Assembly (NCBI GenBank): GCA_024640135.1
Contig: JAHEFO010000007.1
Coordinates: 736-44,047, forward strand
Reading direction: 5' to 3'
Length of the DNA stretch: 43,312 bases
DNA from: Acidobacteriota bacterium
GTDB taxonomy: Bacteria; Acidobacteriota; Vicinamibacteria; Vicinamibacterales; SCN-69-37
The notes under the pieces were generated by a model, which saw nothing but the letters and a program-made list of their open reading frames with translations, made no database searches and was not told the origin of the DNA. How positions within the stretch are numbered: the first letter of the stretch is position 1; each line of letters begins with the position of its first letter. Below, piece after piece: positions 1-9,335 of this stretch. A program made the translations under genes and the position numbers.

Positions 1-860
1 ACGCTCACATCCACGGTGGTGGTGCCGGCGCGAGCGATCGATCCTGTGATGATGCCTGTCTGTGCATTCAGGGTGAGCCCTGCGGGCAGGTTGCGTGCGG
101 AGTAGGTAAGAGGCGCTTCGCCGGTGGCGGGAATCTTGAACATGAACCATCGGCCCGGCGTGCCGCCGGTGATGCGGGGCGCATTGATCCGGGGCGTCGC
201 CGGGTCGCCCGAGGCGATCGCCACCGCGCTTTCAGTGGGGAAGGTCCAGGATTCCGGTCGAGCGGTGGCGTCGGGCTTGAGGTAGATCAGGCCGCCGCCC
301 CAGTCGGCGTTGTCGCCCGTGCTGACGTCGCCGCCGTCATCGATGAACAGTTCCATGAACCTTGCACCGGTCAGGTCGATGTCCACCAACGCTGGCGCAT
401 CTCCGGTCTTGAGCAACGCGCTTCGGAACTTGTTCGTGTTGTCGACCCAGACCTCCACCGTCACGCTCCCCTGCGCGGAGGCTGCGTCGTCGAGCCCCAC
501 CATGGCGACAAACCGGGTGGCCTGACCCTTGAGGTCGACGATGAGTTCGTTGATGGAGAGGGTGCCGATCCCGTGGGGGTATGTGACGCCGCCGAGTGTA
601 ATCGGCGCGCCCTCGGGGTTGGCGGCGCCACCGCGACGACCGCCCCGGCGGGCCAGCGTCTGGCGCGCCAGAGGTGTCTGCCGGCGCTGCACCATCTTCG
701 TGAGGTCCAGGCTGTCGAGCCACATCGCGTTTGCCGGCGCCTCTTCGGCGCGGATCGCTTCCACCTGTTGGGCGATTCGGGCCGCGGAGATCGTCGTCGC
801 GGCGGCAAGGCAGGCGCCAGTCGCGACACAGAACACCAGGAGGAGCCTTCGAGTTCGCAT
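1..860 (-). CDS. NPCBM/Ig-like exported protein, probably GH27 alpha-galactosidase (3' end outside window)
   Basis: The first 286 codons are inside the window; the gene runs off the left edge. It starts at ATG 860-858 with a signal peptide (MRTRRLLLVFCVATGACLAA). An NPCBM/NEW2 carbohydrate-binding domain follows at about residues 45-180 (GVTYPHGIGTLS, then VGLDD, VEVWVDN). A putative Ig segment sits at about 215-286 (LPAGLTLNAQTGIITGS). NPCBM followed by this Ig segment, with the PRINAPRITGGTPGRWF-type linker, is the usual N-terminal layout of family GH27 alpha-galactosidases, whose catalytic domain would lie beyond the edge. The catalytic domain is not seen, so the enzyme call is inference. 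A short Gly/Arg-rich stretch (ARRGGRGGAA) precedes the NPCBM domain. It is divergent from the DUF885 gene, with 73 bases between the starts. Confidence 0.75.
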   Translation of the reverse strand, partial: MRTRRLLLVFCVATGACLAAATTISAARIAQQVEAIRAEEAPANAMWLDSLDLTKMVQRRQTPLARQTLARRGGRRGGAANPEGAPITLGGVTYPHGIGTLSINELIVDLKGQATRFVAMVGLDDAASAQGSVTVEVWVDNTNKFRSALLKTGDAPALVDIDLTGARFMELFIDDGGDVSTGDNADWGGGLIYLKPDATARPESWTFPTESAVAIASGDPATPRINAPRITGGTPGRWFMFKIPATGEAPLTYSARNLPAGLTLNAQTGIITGSIARAGTTTVDVS

Positions 861-933
861 GCGCGGATCTTATTACCATTCCCGTCGAACGACGCGACCG
901 AGGTGCCCTCCCTCGCGTGCGATAATCGTGCCT

Positions 934-3171
934 ATGGCAAAACCACGGTTCTCGACAGTCGGCGGGAGATGGATGGCTGCAGTCGCTGCGGCCGCGGCCC
1001 TGATGTTCATACCGGTGTGGGCGGTGCAATCCGTTCCAGCCGACCTCAGGCCGATGCTGGCGAAGCCGGACAGCGAGATGCGCCTTGTTGTGACCCGCTA
1101 CGCGCTGGATCGCGAGACAATCAGCGGCAACTATGCGATCGGTGGCCGCGGCGGTCGTGGCGGCGGACGTGGCGCGGGGCGCGGCGGCGGTGCGGTCGCG
1201 ACCGCGGGACCGGTGCCGATTTCCCCGGCGAGGCTCGCGCGGCTGAAACGGTTCGACCTCGATTGGCAGGCTGCGATCGGCCGCCTGGACAGAGCGGCGC
1301 TCACACCGGCTGCGGCGGCGCAACTCGACGAGCTCAACACGTCGATCGCCGCCAATCTGACACAACTTGAAGCCGACGCCTTGACGCTGGCGCAGCTGGC
1401 TCCGGCACTGCCGTTCGCACAGAAGATCGTTGACTTGATCGAGGCCCGCATCCGGGTCGAGGACGTTGACGCCGAGAAGGCCGCCCGGACGATCACGGCC
1501 GTAGTGGAAGAGATCACGGCGCTGCAGGCCAGCCTGCCGCCGCTCAACAACGAGGTCGCGGCTCGTGCGGCAGATGCCACGGATCAACTGCGGACGATCA
1601 TCACAGAGTGGTTCGGCTTCTATAACGGCTACGATCCGCTGTTCACGTGGTGGATGGGCATGCCGTACGCGGACGTCGACAAGGCTCTGGAGGATTACGC
1701 CGCGTTCCTGCGCACGACGGCGGCTGCCGCCGGACCCACGGTCGCGGCCATGCCGTCGCGTGTGGCCCCACTGGTGCCCGCCCCGGCGCCGGAGTTCGCG
1801 TCCGTGCCTGATCTGGCTGAGATCATTGCTCTGCCGCAGGACGAAATGCGCGACATTGTCGATCGTTTCAATGCTGAGGGGAGAGCGGCATCCGGGCGGG
1901 GAGGGCGCGGCGGTCGCGGCGGCGCCCAACCGGGGGCTGCGGCTCCGGCGGTCCCCGTCACAGCCCGCGATAACAGCGCGTGGCTGACGGCGCTGACGTC
2001 GCTCGATTTCGATGCGCTCTCACGGAACGCGCAGGTCGACTACCTCTACATCAAACGCACCGCCGAGAGGGCACTTGCGCAGGCTGGCACGACGATTCCT
2101 CCCGGACCGCCGCGCAAGGCGGACACGTCGGATATCGAAGGCCGGCCTCGGGGGCGCGTGGGCCTGATCCAGGACCTCGGCGACAACATGATCCCCTACA
2201 CACCAGAGCAGCTGATTGCGCTGGCCAATCGCGAGTTCGCGTGGTGTGAGGATGAGATGAAGAAGGCTGCGCGCGAGTTGGGCTTCGGCGACGACTGGAA
2301 GAAGGCGATCGAGCACACCAAGAACACTTATGTGCCGCCGGGTGATCAGCCGCGCATGATTATGGACCTGCTCGATGAGGCGGTGGACTATCTGCGCGCG
2401 AATGACTTGCTCTCCGTTCCCTCGGTGGCCGCCGAATCACTGCACATGACGATGCTGTCGCCGCAGGCACAGTTGACTTCACCGTTCTTCCTCGGGGGCG
2501 ATCGCATCCTGGTGTCGTATCCCACCGACACGATGAGCTTCGATGCGAGGATGCAGAGCATGCGCGGCAACAACCCCGGGTTCTCGCACGCAACGGCCTT
2601 CCACGAGATGATCCCGGGGCACAATCTCGTCGGCTTCCTCAACCAGCGCTACCGCGACTATCGCCCGTCCCTCACAAGCGGGGGGCCGTTTTACGGCGAA
2701 GGCTGGCCGCTCTACTGGGAGCTGACCATGTACGAGCTGGGATTCCACGGGACGCCGGAGCAGCGGGTGGGTGCGCTGTTCTGGCGCATGCATCGCTGTG
2801 CACGGATCATGTTCTCGCTCAACTTCCACATGGGCCTGTGGTCACCGCAGGAATCCGTGGACTTCCTGGTGGACAAAGTCGGGCACGAGCGGGACAACGC
2901 AACGGCTGAGGTGCGGCGGTCGTTCGAGTCGGCCCAGTACGCGAACCAGCCGCTCTATCAGGCGGCGTATCTGCTGGGCGGGCTGCAACTGCGCGGCCTG
3001 CGCAAGCAGTTGGTCGATTCGAACATCATGACCAACAAGCAGTTCCACGACGAGATCATGCGGCAGGGCAACATGCCGATGGCGCTGATTCGGCTGGCGG
3101 TCACGCCGGAGAAACTGACACGCGACATGGACATCAGCTGGAAGTTCTACGGGGAGCTTCCGGAGCGGTAG
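934..3171 (+). CDS. DUF885 family exported metallopeptidase-like protein
   Basis: 745 residues from the ATG at 934. The frame is open further upstream, but that part overlaps the divergent gene, and the 934 start gives an N-terminal membrane/signal segment (about residues 12-30). The diagnostic DUF885 motif HEMIPGH is at residues 557-563, followed by a GEGWPLYWE segment about 30 residues on. This is the zinc-binding layout of this family, which is thought to act as exported carboxypeptidase-like enzymes. Two Gly/Arg-rich low-complexity inserts (about residues 69-90 and 317-330) separate otherwise normal helical regions. The esterase starts 14 bases downstream, so the two are probably cotranscribed. 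The substrate is unknown. Confidence 0.85.
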   Translation: MAKPRFSTVGGRWMAAVAAAAALMFIPVWAVQSVPADLRPMLAKPDSEMRLVVTRYALDRETISGNYAIGGRGGRGGGRGAGRGGGAVATAGPVPISPARLARLKRFDLDWQAAIGRLDRAALTPAAAAQLDELNTSIAANLTQLEADALTLAQLAPALPFAQKIVDLIEARIRVEDVDAEKAARTITAVVEEITALQASLPPLNNEVAARAADATDQLRTIITEWFGFYNGYDPLFTWWMGMPYADVDKALEDYAAFLRTTAAAAGPTVAAMPSRVAPLVPAPAPEFASVPDLAEIIALPQDEMRDIVDRFNAEGRAASGRGGRGGRGGAQPGAAAPAVPVTARDNSAWLTALTSLDFDALSRNAQVDYLYIKRTAERALAQAGTTIPPGPPRKADTSDIEGRPRGRVGLIQDLGDNMIPYTPEQLIALANREFAWCEDEMKKAARELGFGDDWKKAIEHTKNTYVPPGDQPRMIMDLLDEAVDYLRANDLLSVPSVAAESLHMTMLSPQAQLTSPFFLGGDRILVSYPTDTMSFDARMQSMRGNNPGFSHATAFHEMIPGHNLVGFLNQRYRDYRPSLTSGGPFYGEGWPLYWELTMYELGFHGTPEQRVGALFWRMHRCARIMFSLNFHMGLWSPQESVDFLVDKVGHERDNATAEVRRSFESAQYANQPLYQAAYLLGGLQLRGLRKQLVDSNIMTNKQFHDEIMRQGNMPMALIRLAVTPEKLTRDMDISWKFYGELPER

Positions 3172-3185
3172 TCGGGTTCGCAGTC

Positions 3186-4310
3186 ATGAAGCTGATGCGC
3201 CTTGCGGTCGTGGTTCTCGGTCTGTTCGTGGCCGCGGAGACGACGGCCTGGATGGCCGACGTCCAGTCCCAGACCGGTGCTCGTATCGTCGAGATTGACG
3301 GCGACCACAAGAATGGAACGGCCACGTTCCGCATTGACGTGCCGCAGGCCCGGGATGTGCGAGTCATGCTGAACACGATGGCGCAGGCCGACGCCAAGCC
3401 GATGTGGAAGGACGCCAATGGCATCTGGACCGGATCGCTCGGGCCGCTTGCGCCAGACTATTACCCGGTGGCGTTCATTACGGATGGTGTGATCCGGACC
3501 GCGGGCTACGTTCACGTCACTGGACCGCAGCCGGAGGCGTGGGATCCGCGGGAGGTGAAACACGGAACGGTTCATCAACACTGGTACGACTCGAAGACGC
3601 TGGGCTCGCTCCGCAGCGTGTGGGTCTATACGCCACCAGGCTATGAGGAAGGCTCGGCGTCGTACCCCGTGTTGTACCTGCTGCACGGCAGCGGCGGCGA
3701 CGAAAGTTCGTGGGTCAAAGACGGCTTGACGAACGTGATCCTCGACAACCTGATTGCTGATGGTGCCGCCAGGCCCATGATTGTCGTCATGCCGTTTGGT
3801 CACACCGAGCCGAGCCCCCGCGCGGGCGTCGTGCCGTCATATGCGGGCCGGGACACCACGGCGTTCGTGCAGGAGTTGACCAGCGAGATCATGCCGGCCG
3901 TCGAGCGCACGTATCGGATCACGCAGAAGGCCGACGCGCGCGCCATCGCGGGGTTCTCCATGGGCGGCAACCATGCGCGCCTCATCGGCCTCGGACGGCT
4001 GGATCTGTTTCACTCGATCGCCACGTTCAGCGGCACGATCAGCGTGGGGCGGCGACAGGTCACCGCCGAGGCCATTCAGGAGGCGTACAGCCCCCTGTTC
4101 GAAGATCCGGACGCCACCAACGCGACGATCCGGCTTCTGTGGCTGGCGGTCGGTTCAGAGGAGACACGGATGCTCAGCCAGCACAAGCTGTTCACGGATG
4201 TGTTGAACGAGCACCGAATCAAGCACACCTTCGTCGTCGAGCCTGGCGGGCATACGTGGTACGTCTGGCGCCGTAATCTGCGCGACCTGACGAAGCTCCT
4301 GTTCCGGTAA
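3186..4310 (+). CDS. Exported esterase of the enterochelin-esterase-like (Fes/esterase D) family
   Basis: 374 residues with an N-terminal signal peptide (MKLMRLAVVVLGLFVAAETT). About residues 30-115 form an immunoglobulin-like (CBM48/E-set) domain, and the rest is an alpha/beta hydrolase. The nucleophile motif GFSMGG places the catalytic serine at residue 258; VLYLLHGSGGDESSW supplies the oxyanion region, and GGHTW near the C-terminus supplies the likely catalytic histidine (about 356). Members of this family hydrolyse esters of sugars, siderophores or feruloyl groups; nothing here picks one. It lies 14 bases after the DUF885 peptidase on the same strand and converges on the next gene. Confidence 0.83.
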   Translation: MKLMRLAVVVLGLFVAAETTAWMADVQSQTGARIVEIDGDHKNGTATFRIDVPQARDVRVMLNTMAQADAKPMWKDANGIWTGSLGPLAPDYYPVAFITDGVIRTAGYVHVTGPQPEAWDPREVKHGTVHQHWYDSKTLGSLRSVWVYTPPGYEEGSASYPVLYLLHGSGGDESSWVKDGLTNVILDNLIADGAARPMIVVMPFGHTEPSPRAGVVPSYAGRDTTAFVQELTSEIMPAVERTYRITQKADARAIAGFSMGGNHARLIGLGRLDLFHSIATFSGTISVGRRQVTAEAIQEAYSPLFEDPDATNATIRLLWLAVGSEETRMLSQHKLFTDVLNEHRIKHTFVVEPGGHTWYVWRRNLRDLTKLLFR

Positions 4311-4326
4311 CGGGAGGCGGGGTTCC

Positions 4327-5028
4327 TCAGATCCCTGAATCCCGGTAGGGAAACTTCTTGGCCAGCTTGCCGGCGATGCCCACGACCACGTCGTTGGCCG
4401 GACGACGCCAGTCCGTGTCGCGGTGGATGCCAACCTTCCACAGGAGCAAGCCGTCTTCGCCGTTCAGGAGCTGGCTGTCGGCGTAGACGTCAGCGGTCTT
4501 GGTGAGACCGAAGGGCACCACTGGGCCGGGGTGATCGAGGAGCTCCGACAAAACGTGGGTGCCGACCTCGATGCCGAACGACGCCGCGTCTGACAGGAGG
4601 TGCGACTTCCACACGGTCGTCCGCACAACCGCATCCACGCCCAACATCCCGGCGAGAGTCTGGGCGGGCAGGGCCCACGACTCACGGATGCCGATGCCGT
4701 GTTCGAGGAGGAGACGATTCGTGACTTCCGGTTGCTGAAGGGTGACGCGAATTCGCTTCTTCTTGTTGGCGCTGGCTTCGTTGAGCAGCCGGTCGAAGTA
4801 CGCGGCCTGAAACGCCAGGCTCTCACCCTCTTCGATGGCCGCAATCCGATCGAGCGAAATCTCGTCAGGATTCTTCACGGTCAGCACCATTTCGAACGGC
4901 AGCACGGCGATCGTCTGGTGCGCCGCACTGGTCTCGATAAAGCGGGGCGACATGTAGTGGACCGTCGTGCAGGAACTGAGGCCGACCAGGACCAGGGTTG
5001 CGGTCGCGGCCATACGTGGCGCGTTCAT
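4327..5028 (-). CDS. Putative lipoprotein resembling the GNA1162/CsgG-like group
   Basis: 233 residues from ATG 5028, chosen because GGAGA lies a few bases upstream and the start gives a clean lipoprotein signal ending in GLSSC. The frame continues upstream to 5142 without a convincing site. After the lipidation cysteine comes a segment typical of outer-membrane-associated lipoproteins (TIAVLPFEMV) and then LAGMLGVDAVVRTTVWK, a pattern like GNA1162 and CsgG-type proteins, where it marks an alpha/beta anticodon-binding-like fold. That similarity is from memory of the motif and is moderate. A WKVGIHRDTDWRRP segment precedes a C-terminal FPYRDSGI. The 215 bases between this start and the sulfatase stop show no other gene. 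Confidence 0.6.
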   Translation of the reverse strand: MNAPRMAATATLVLVGLSSCTTVHYMSPRFIETSAAHQTIAVLPFEMVLTVKNPDEISLDRIAAIEEGESLAFQAAYFDRLLNEASANKKKRIRVTLQQPEVTNRLLLEHGIGIRESWALPAQTLAGMLGVDAVVRTTVWKSHLLSDAASFGIEVGTHVLSELLDHPGPVVPFGLTKTADVYADSQLLNGEDGLLLWKVGIHRDTDWRRPANDVVVGIAGKLAKKFPYRDSGI

Positions 5029-5243
5029 GACAGTTCTCCAATCCAGCGGTCGCCCTCCCTGCGGCCACCTGCCTGGATCCTGAGCAACAACGGTGCCATC
5101 AGAGAGCCGCCATTTTGCTCCTGGGGACGGAACGAGTCCCACGATTGGGTCCTGCCGCAGTCCCGCAACCGACTCGCGCGGGTGTCCCCCGGGCGACCGT
5201 AATTGAGGACAGTCAGCAGCGGGCGGCGCCAGGACGGCCGACT

Positions 5244-6806
5244 TCAGCGCCGCTGTGAGTCGTCGGGTACGGCGTACTGGGTTCTGAGGTCAGTCAGCCG
5301 CACCTCCAGCGTGCGACGGATGTCGGCGTAGTCGGGGTTGTCGTAGACGCTCTTCATCTCGTGCGGATCGGCCTGGAGGTCGAAGAGTTCCCACTCGTTG
5401 ATCAGGTAGTAGTGAATCAGCTTGTAGCGATCCGTACGCACACCGTAGTGACGTTGGACGGCATGGGTTCCGGGGAATTCGTAGTACTGGTAGTAGACCG
5501 CGTCACGCCAGTTCGCTGGCCGCTGACCGCGAAGCAACGGCACCAGACTCAGGCCCTGCATGTGCGCGGGGACATCGACACCTGCGATGTCGAGGAATGT
5601 CTCGGCGAAGTCCAGATTCTGCACCAGGTCGGTGTTGACGCTGCCGGGTGTGACCACATTCGGCCACCGCACCAGCAACGGAGTCCGGAAAGACTCCTCG
5701 TACATCCAGCGCTTGTCGAACCACCCGTGTTCGCCGAGGTAGAACCCCTGGTCGGACGAGTAGATCACCACGGTGTTGTCAGCGAGGCCGTTCGCTTCGA
5801 GGTACTCGAGCAGCCGGCCCATGTTGTCGTCGACCGACTTGATGCTGGCGAGGTAGTCCTGCATGTACCGCTGATATTTCCAGCGCACGAGGTCCTCGCC
5901 GGACAGGTTCGCCGCGTTGAAATCCACTGCGATGGGGCCGTACACCGCGTCCCAGGCCGACCGCTGCTCGTCCGTCATGCGCGTCCGGAAGTTCTCGACC
6001 GATCTGTTGAGGCCCTCATCGGGCCTGAAGGTGTTGGGCCAGAGCTTCAGGTCGTACCCGAATGTCATGTGGCGGTCGATTTCCATCTCCTGAGCCGCGG
6101 CGGCCGACGTCCGGCCGACGTAGTCATCAAACAGCGACTCAGGTTCAGGGATACTGACGCCGGCGTAGGTCGTGAGGTGATCCGGCCCGGGCTGCCATTC
6201 GCGGTGGGGCGCCTTGTGCTGGTACATCAGCATGAACGGCTTCTCAGGATCGCGGCGGTCCAGCCAGCCGAGCGCCTTGTCCGTAATCAGGTCGGTGACA
6301 TATCCCTCGTTCCTGACGTTGCCGTCAACCGTCCGGAAGTTCGGGTTGTAGTAGACGCCCTGCCCCGGCAGGACCTCCCAGTAGTCGAATCCTGTGGGGT
6401 CAGACTTGAGGTGCCACTTGCCAACCATTGCCGTCTGGTAGCCAGCGCCCTGCAGCAGTTTGGGGAAGGTGACCTGCGACCCGTCGAACTGTTCGACATT
6501 GGTCATGACCCCGTTCTGGTGGCTGTGGAGTCCCGTCAGGATCACGGCCCGGCTCGGCGCGCAAATCGAGTTCGTGACGAAGGACTTGTCGAAGCGCATG
6601 CCCTCTCGAGCCAGCCGGTCGATGTTCGGGGTGGGGTTGAGGCTCGCCAGTCGGCCCCCGTACGCCCCGATGGCCTGGAATGCGTGGTCGTCAGAAAACA
6701 CCAGGATGATGTTGGGTGGCTGTTGGGGCGTAGTGCCGCAGGCGCCGCTTCCAGCGGCGGCGGCCAGCCCAATCAGTAGAATCCAGAAACCACGGGTTCG
6801 CCCCAC
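5244..6806 (-). CDS. Formylglycine-dependent type I sulfatase, lipoprotein
   Basis: 520 residues from a GTG start at 6806, chosen because AGGAGG stands six bases upstream; the frame is open further to 6923 without such a site. The signal ends in a lipobox-like SGAC (C23). [12 protein letters not shown] supplies metal-binding Asp residues 39-40. The sulfatase signature CAPSR at residues 82-86 carries the cysteine that is matured to formylglycine, so an FGE-type enzyme must be encoded elsewhere. [18 protein letters not shown] further on completes the metal site. It hydrolyses sulfate esters, probably of polysaccharides, at the cell surface; the substrate cannot be told. It is divergent from the cupin gene. 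Confidence 0.9.
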   Translation of the reverse strand: MGRTRGFWILLIGLAAAAGSGACGTTPQQPPNIILVFSDDHAFQAIGAYGGRLASLNPTPNIDRLAREGMRFDKSFVTNSICAPSRAVILTGLHSHQNGVMTNVEQFDGSQVTFPKLLQGAGYQTAMVGKWHLKSDPTGFDYWEVLPGQGVYYNPNFRTVDGNVRNEGYVTDLITDKALGWLDRRDPEKPFMLMYQHKAPHREWQPGPDHLTTYAGVSIPEPESLFDDYVGRTSAAAAQEMEIDRHMTFGYDLKLWPNTFRPDEGLNRSVENFRTRMTDEQRSAWDAVYGPIAVDFNAANLSGEDLVRWKYQRYMQDYLASIKSVDDNMGRLLEYLEANGLADNTVVIYSSDQGFYLGEHGWFDKRWMYEESFRTPLLVRWPNVVTPGSVNTDLVQNLDFAETFLDIAGVDVPAHMQGLSLVPLLRGQRPANWRDAVYYQYYEFPGTHAVQRHYGVRTDRYKLIHYYLINEWELFDLQADPHEMKSVYDNPDYADIRRTLEVRLTDLRTQYAVPDDSQRR

Positions 6807-6812
6807 AAGTTG

Positions 6813-6818
6813 CCTCCT
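6813..6818 (-). promoter_or_regulatory. Ribosome-binding site of the sulfatase gene
   Basis: Perfect AGGAGG on the minus strand, six bases before GTG 6806. It decides the start of the sulfatase against the longer upstream reading, which would overlap the start region of the divergent cupin gene. Confidence 0.8.
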
Positions 6819-6883
6819 AGTTTGTCCGAGGGTGTGATTAGAACCGCCCACGGCGCCATTTCTCAAGAAGAAAAAGATCGGAG

Positions 6884-7228
6884 ATGAGATTGTTCTATGC
6901 TCTTGGCATGATTCCAGCCGCACAGGTCCTGCCGCTTCACACCCTCGTCACGCCCACCCCCGATGGAATCGCTTCTCGCATCCTGGCCAAGACATCCGGC
7001 GGCAACATCACGCTCTTTGCGTTCGACGCCGGTCAGGGCCTGACCGAGCACACGTCGCCATTTGACGCCATGGTGATGGTGCTCGAGGGAGCTTTGTCGC
7101 TGACGATCGGCGGCGTTGTGATGCGGGCCGAGCCCGGCTCCATCGTCCGGATGCCCGCCGACGTGCCGCACGCCGTGGAGGCGACGGAGTCCGCCCGGAT
7201 GCTCCTGCTGATGCTCCGGGAAAAATGA
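6884..7228 (+). CDS. Small single-domain cupin protein
   Basis: 114 residues. The cupin beta-barrel is seen as [22 protein letters not shown] (motif 1 region) and [16 protein letters not shown] (motif 2), with one metal-ligand-like His in each. Small cytoplasmic cupins of this kind often bind a metal or small molecule, but no substrate can be inferred. ATG 6884 follows GGAG directly; ATG 6908 is an alternative start giving MIPAAQV, which is closer to where many small cupins begin. It is divergent from the sulfatase with about 77 bases between starts. Confidence 0.7.
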   Translation: MRLFYALGMIPAAQVLPLHTLVTPTPDGIASRILAKTSGGNITLFAFDAGQGLTEHTSPFDAMVMVLEGALSLTIGGVVMRAEPGSIVRMPADVPHAVEATESARMLLLMLREK

Positions 7229-7293
7229 CGGTCTGGGCGATCCGGCAAGCGCTTTTTGCGCGGCGCTCAGATCGAAATAATCGCGGTGAGGGG

Positions 7294-7719
7294 TTACCCG
7301 CCGCCGGAGGCTGAGCGACGTTCCATGTACGCGCGAAGCCCTTTGACGTTGACTGAGATCACGACCAGGCCCCGTGACGTCACCATGATGTCGACATCAA
7401 AACTGTGGCTGCGTTCGGTGAGCCGCTCCACGACGTAGGCCAGCGTCTCCATCGCCAACGGGCTCACGTCTTCCTTCGTGCTCCCGCGTTCGGCGGCCAC
7501 GGTCACCCACGTGTTGTCCGTGCGTCGTGAGTCGCGGCCTGGCTGATTGGATCGTTTGATTCGCTGGATGGTGACGCTGATGGCGTTGACCACCTTGTTC
7601 TGCCACACCCACTCGCGGACATCGTCCACTCGCATCGCGCCCGTGGCAACTTGCTGCCGCTTGTCGTCCCACACAGCCAGCCATCGCCGCTCTTCAGCCG
7701 TAAACGCTTCGTCAGTCAC
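7294..7719 (-). CDS. Hypothetical protein, 141 residues
   Basis: Not recognised. It is soluble and charged, with no signal peptide or membrane segment. The N-terminal half is rich in Trp and Arg (RRWLAVWDDKRQQ, VREWVWQNK); the second half looks like alternating strands and a helix (NTWVTVAAERGSTKEDVS, SFDVDIMVTSRGLVVISVNVKGLRAYMERR). It lies 75 bases beyond the stop side of the nitronate monooxygenase-like gene on the same strand and may be the last gene of that group. Coding is supported by an uninterrupted frame with plausible composition and no competing gene. Confidence 0.55.
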   Translation of the reverse strand: MTDEAFTAEERRWLAVWDDKRQQVATGAMRVDDVREWVWQNKVVNAISVTIQRIKRSNQPGRDSRRTDNTWVTVAAERGSTKEDVSPLAMETLAYVVERLTERSHSFDVDIMVTSRGLVVISVNVKGLRAYMERRSASGGG

Positions 7720-7794
7720 CCGCCGATCGTATACGAAAATTTCGCCAGACTCGTCGCGCTGGGTCCGGTGCCGGCCGGCGGCCTGGCGTTGACG

Positions 7795-9267
7795 TCAGGC
7801 CGTGCCCCGCGCGGCCAGCAAGTCGGCCGTGCTCCTGGTATCGGCGGCTTCGAGCGTCAGCGTGGCCACCACGTCCGCGGCCGTGTAGGCCGTCGCGCCA
7901 GGCGCAAGGAATCGCGCCACACCAGGCAAATCGTCGCCCATGGTGACGATCCCCGGTTCGACATATCTGCCTGCGCGCACCTGCGGCATGTCAGCCGTCG
8001 CGATGAGTGCGTTGCAGATGCAGGCGCGGCCCTCGGTGTCCCCCGGTTGACCGCCCTTGGATTCAAAGACGTTGACGGGCTCGGACGGACATCGAAAGGC
8101 CACAGTGCCGTCGGCCGCGCGGTAGGCTTCGCGCAGATAGCCGAGGTCGCAGATGCGTGGACGAGCGCCCAACACGTTGTCGGCGGACAGGGTTTCAGGC
8201 AGGCGGGCCACCTTGAAGGGGAATCCCGTGGGAGAGGCGGTGGGACTCGTAAAGATCTCCGTTGTCTGGGTTCGCACCTGATCCAGCAACGCCTGTTTGT
8301 AGTCCGCGCGGAGTCCGGATTCGGCGCACATCGCGAACGCCGTGCCCACCTGGATGCCAACCGCGCCCAATTCCAGGGCCTCCTTGAGCCGGCCCGGGGC
8401 CCCCGAACCGCCCGCCAGCCAGAACGGAAGGCCCAAAGCCTTCAGCTTGTCGAGGTTGACGGCGTCGCGCGCACCGTACACCGGCTCACCGTTATCGTTG
8501 AGCTGGAAGGTGCCTCTCGGCGGCGCGTTGTGTCCGCCAGCGGTGGGTCCCTCGACGATGAAGCCATTGACGCGTCCGCTGGCGCGCCGCTTCAGGGTCA
8601 GGGCGAGCACGTCCGACGCAATGATGGCCAGGAACTGCGGCCGCGCCAGTGCCGGCCCTGCCGGACCCACGACGGCCCCTGGATCAAATGACAGCAGTGT
8701 GGCGTCGTCTGTTCCGGCGCCGGTGACGCTGAGTGGGTAACTTGCCGGCTGGTGATCGACAAAGAGATCCAGGACACCAGGGATCTTGAGTGGGATGCCG
8801 GCGCCCATCAGCACGTAATGCACGCCGGCCAGCATCGCTCCGTAAATCGATGGCAGGTGGGGCGTTTGGATCTTCTCCAGATAGTTGATCCCGACGGGAT
8901 TGCTGTGGCCTTCCCGTGCGAGAAAGACTTCCACAAAATTCGCCACGACGCAGAGGGCCTGCCATTCGGAGGACGGCTCCGGTGAGGGCATGGGAAGCGA
9001 GCGAAAAGCGGCGCGCGGGCCCTTGCCGCCGGCAATGTAGAACGTGTCCCAAATGCGTTCGGCCAGCTGTGGAACGGGAAAGTGGTCCAGGGCACGGCGC
9101 ACGTGGCCCTCCGGGTCGCCCAATTGCAGCCGACGCGCGAGAATCTGATCGAGGGCGGTGCCGCTGACCACCCCCAGTGCACCGAGTTCCGACACGGTCC
9201 GCGCCAGGCGCCAGTCAGAAATCCCGACGCCCATGCCACCTTGAATGATCCTCGGATGTTCGCTCAT
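7795..9267 (-). CDS. Nitronate monooxygenase-like FMN flavoprotein (NPD/PfaD-like)
   Basis: 490 residues from ATG 9267. The protein opens with the first strand of an FMN-binding TIM barrel, PRIIQGGMGVGISDW, and continues with LGALGVVSGTALD, VEGPTAGGHNAPPRG and the phosphate-binding GGSGAPGRLKEALELGAVGIQVGTAF. This is the nitronate monooxygenase/2-nitropropane dioxygenase fold, also used by the PfaD-type enoyl reductases; the length is greater than simple nitronate monooxygenases (about 320-370) and closer to the long subgroup. ATG 9336, overlapping the stop of the upstream methyltransferase as TAATG, is an alternative coupled start, but it adds 23 residues with no conserved look. GAGGT precedes 9267. 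The reaction is uncertain. Confidence 0.82.
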   Translation of the reverse strand: MSEHPRIIQGGMGVGISDWRLARTVSELGALGVVSGTALDQILARRLQLGDPEGHVRRALDHFPVPQLAERIWDTFYIAGGKGPRAAFRSLPMPSPEPSSEWQALCVVANFVEVFLAREGHSNPVGINYLEKIQTPHLPSIYGAMLAGVHYVLMGAGIPLKIPGVLDLFVDHQPASYPLSVTGAGTDDATLLSFDPGAVVGPAGPALARPQFLAIIASDVLALTLKRRASGRVNGFIVEGPTAGGHNAPPRGTFQLNDNGEPVYGARDAVNLDKLKALGLPFWLAGGSGAPGRLKEALELGAVGIQVGTAFAMCAESGLRADYKQALLDQVRTQTTEIFTSPTASPTGFPFKVARLPETLSADNVLGARPRICDLGYLREAYRAADGTVAFRCPSEPVNVFESKGGQPGDTEGRACICNALIATADMPQVRAGRYVEPGIVTMGDDLPGVARFLAPGATAYTAADVVATLTLEAADTRSTADLLAARGTA

Positions 9268-9335
9268 TACTGCCCGTACCTCAGGTTCATCGTAGACCTG
9301 CGCCCCGTGTCTCGCGCGTAAGCGTTGTGTAAGCA

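Noticed and set aside
337-1929. Long minus-strand open frame across the DUF885 gene
   Set aside because: It is Arg-rich, has no domain, and covers both the start of the NPCBM gene and half of the DUF885 gene. The opposite strand has recognisable domains; this is a GC-driven shadow.
5361-6779. 472-codon plus-strand frame opposite the sulfatase
   Set aside because: Composition is typical of an antisense frame (Val/Arg/Asp-rich without structure), while the minus strand has CAPSR and a strong ribosome-binding site.
7373-7382. Palindrome GTGACGTCAC as a regulatory site
   Set aside because: It lies inside a coding frame, has no spacer like the two nos-type sites, and is not near a start.
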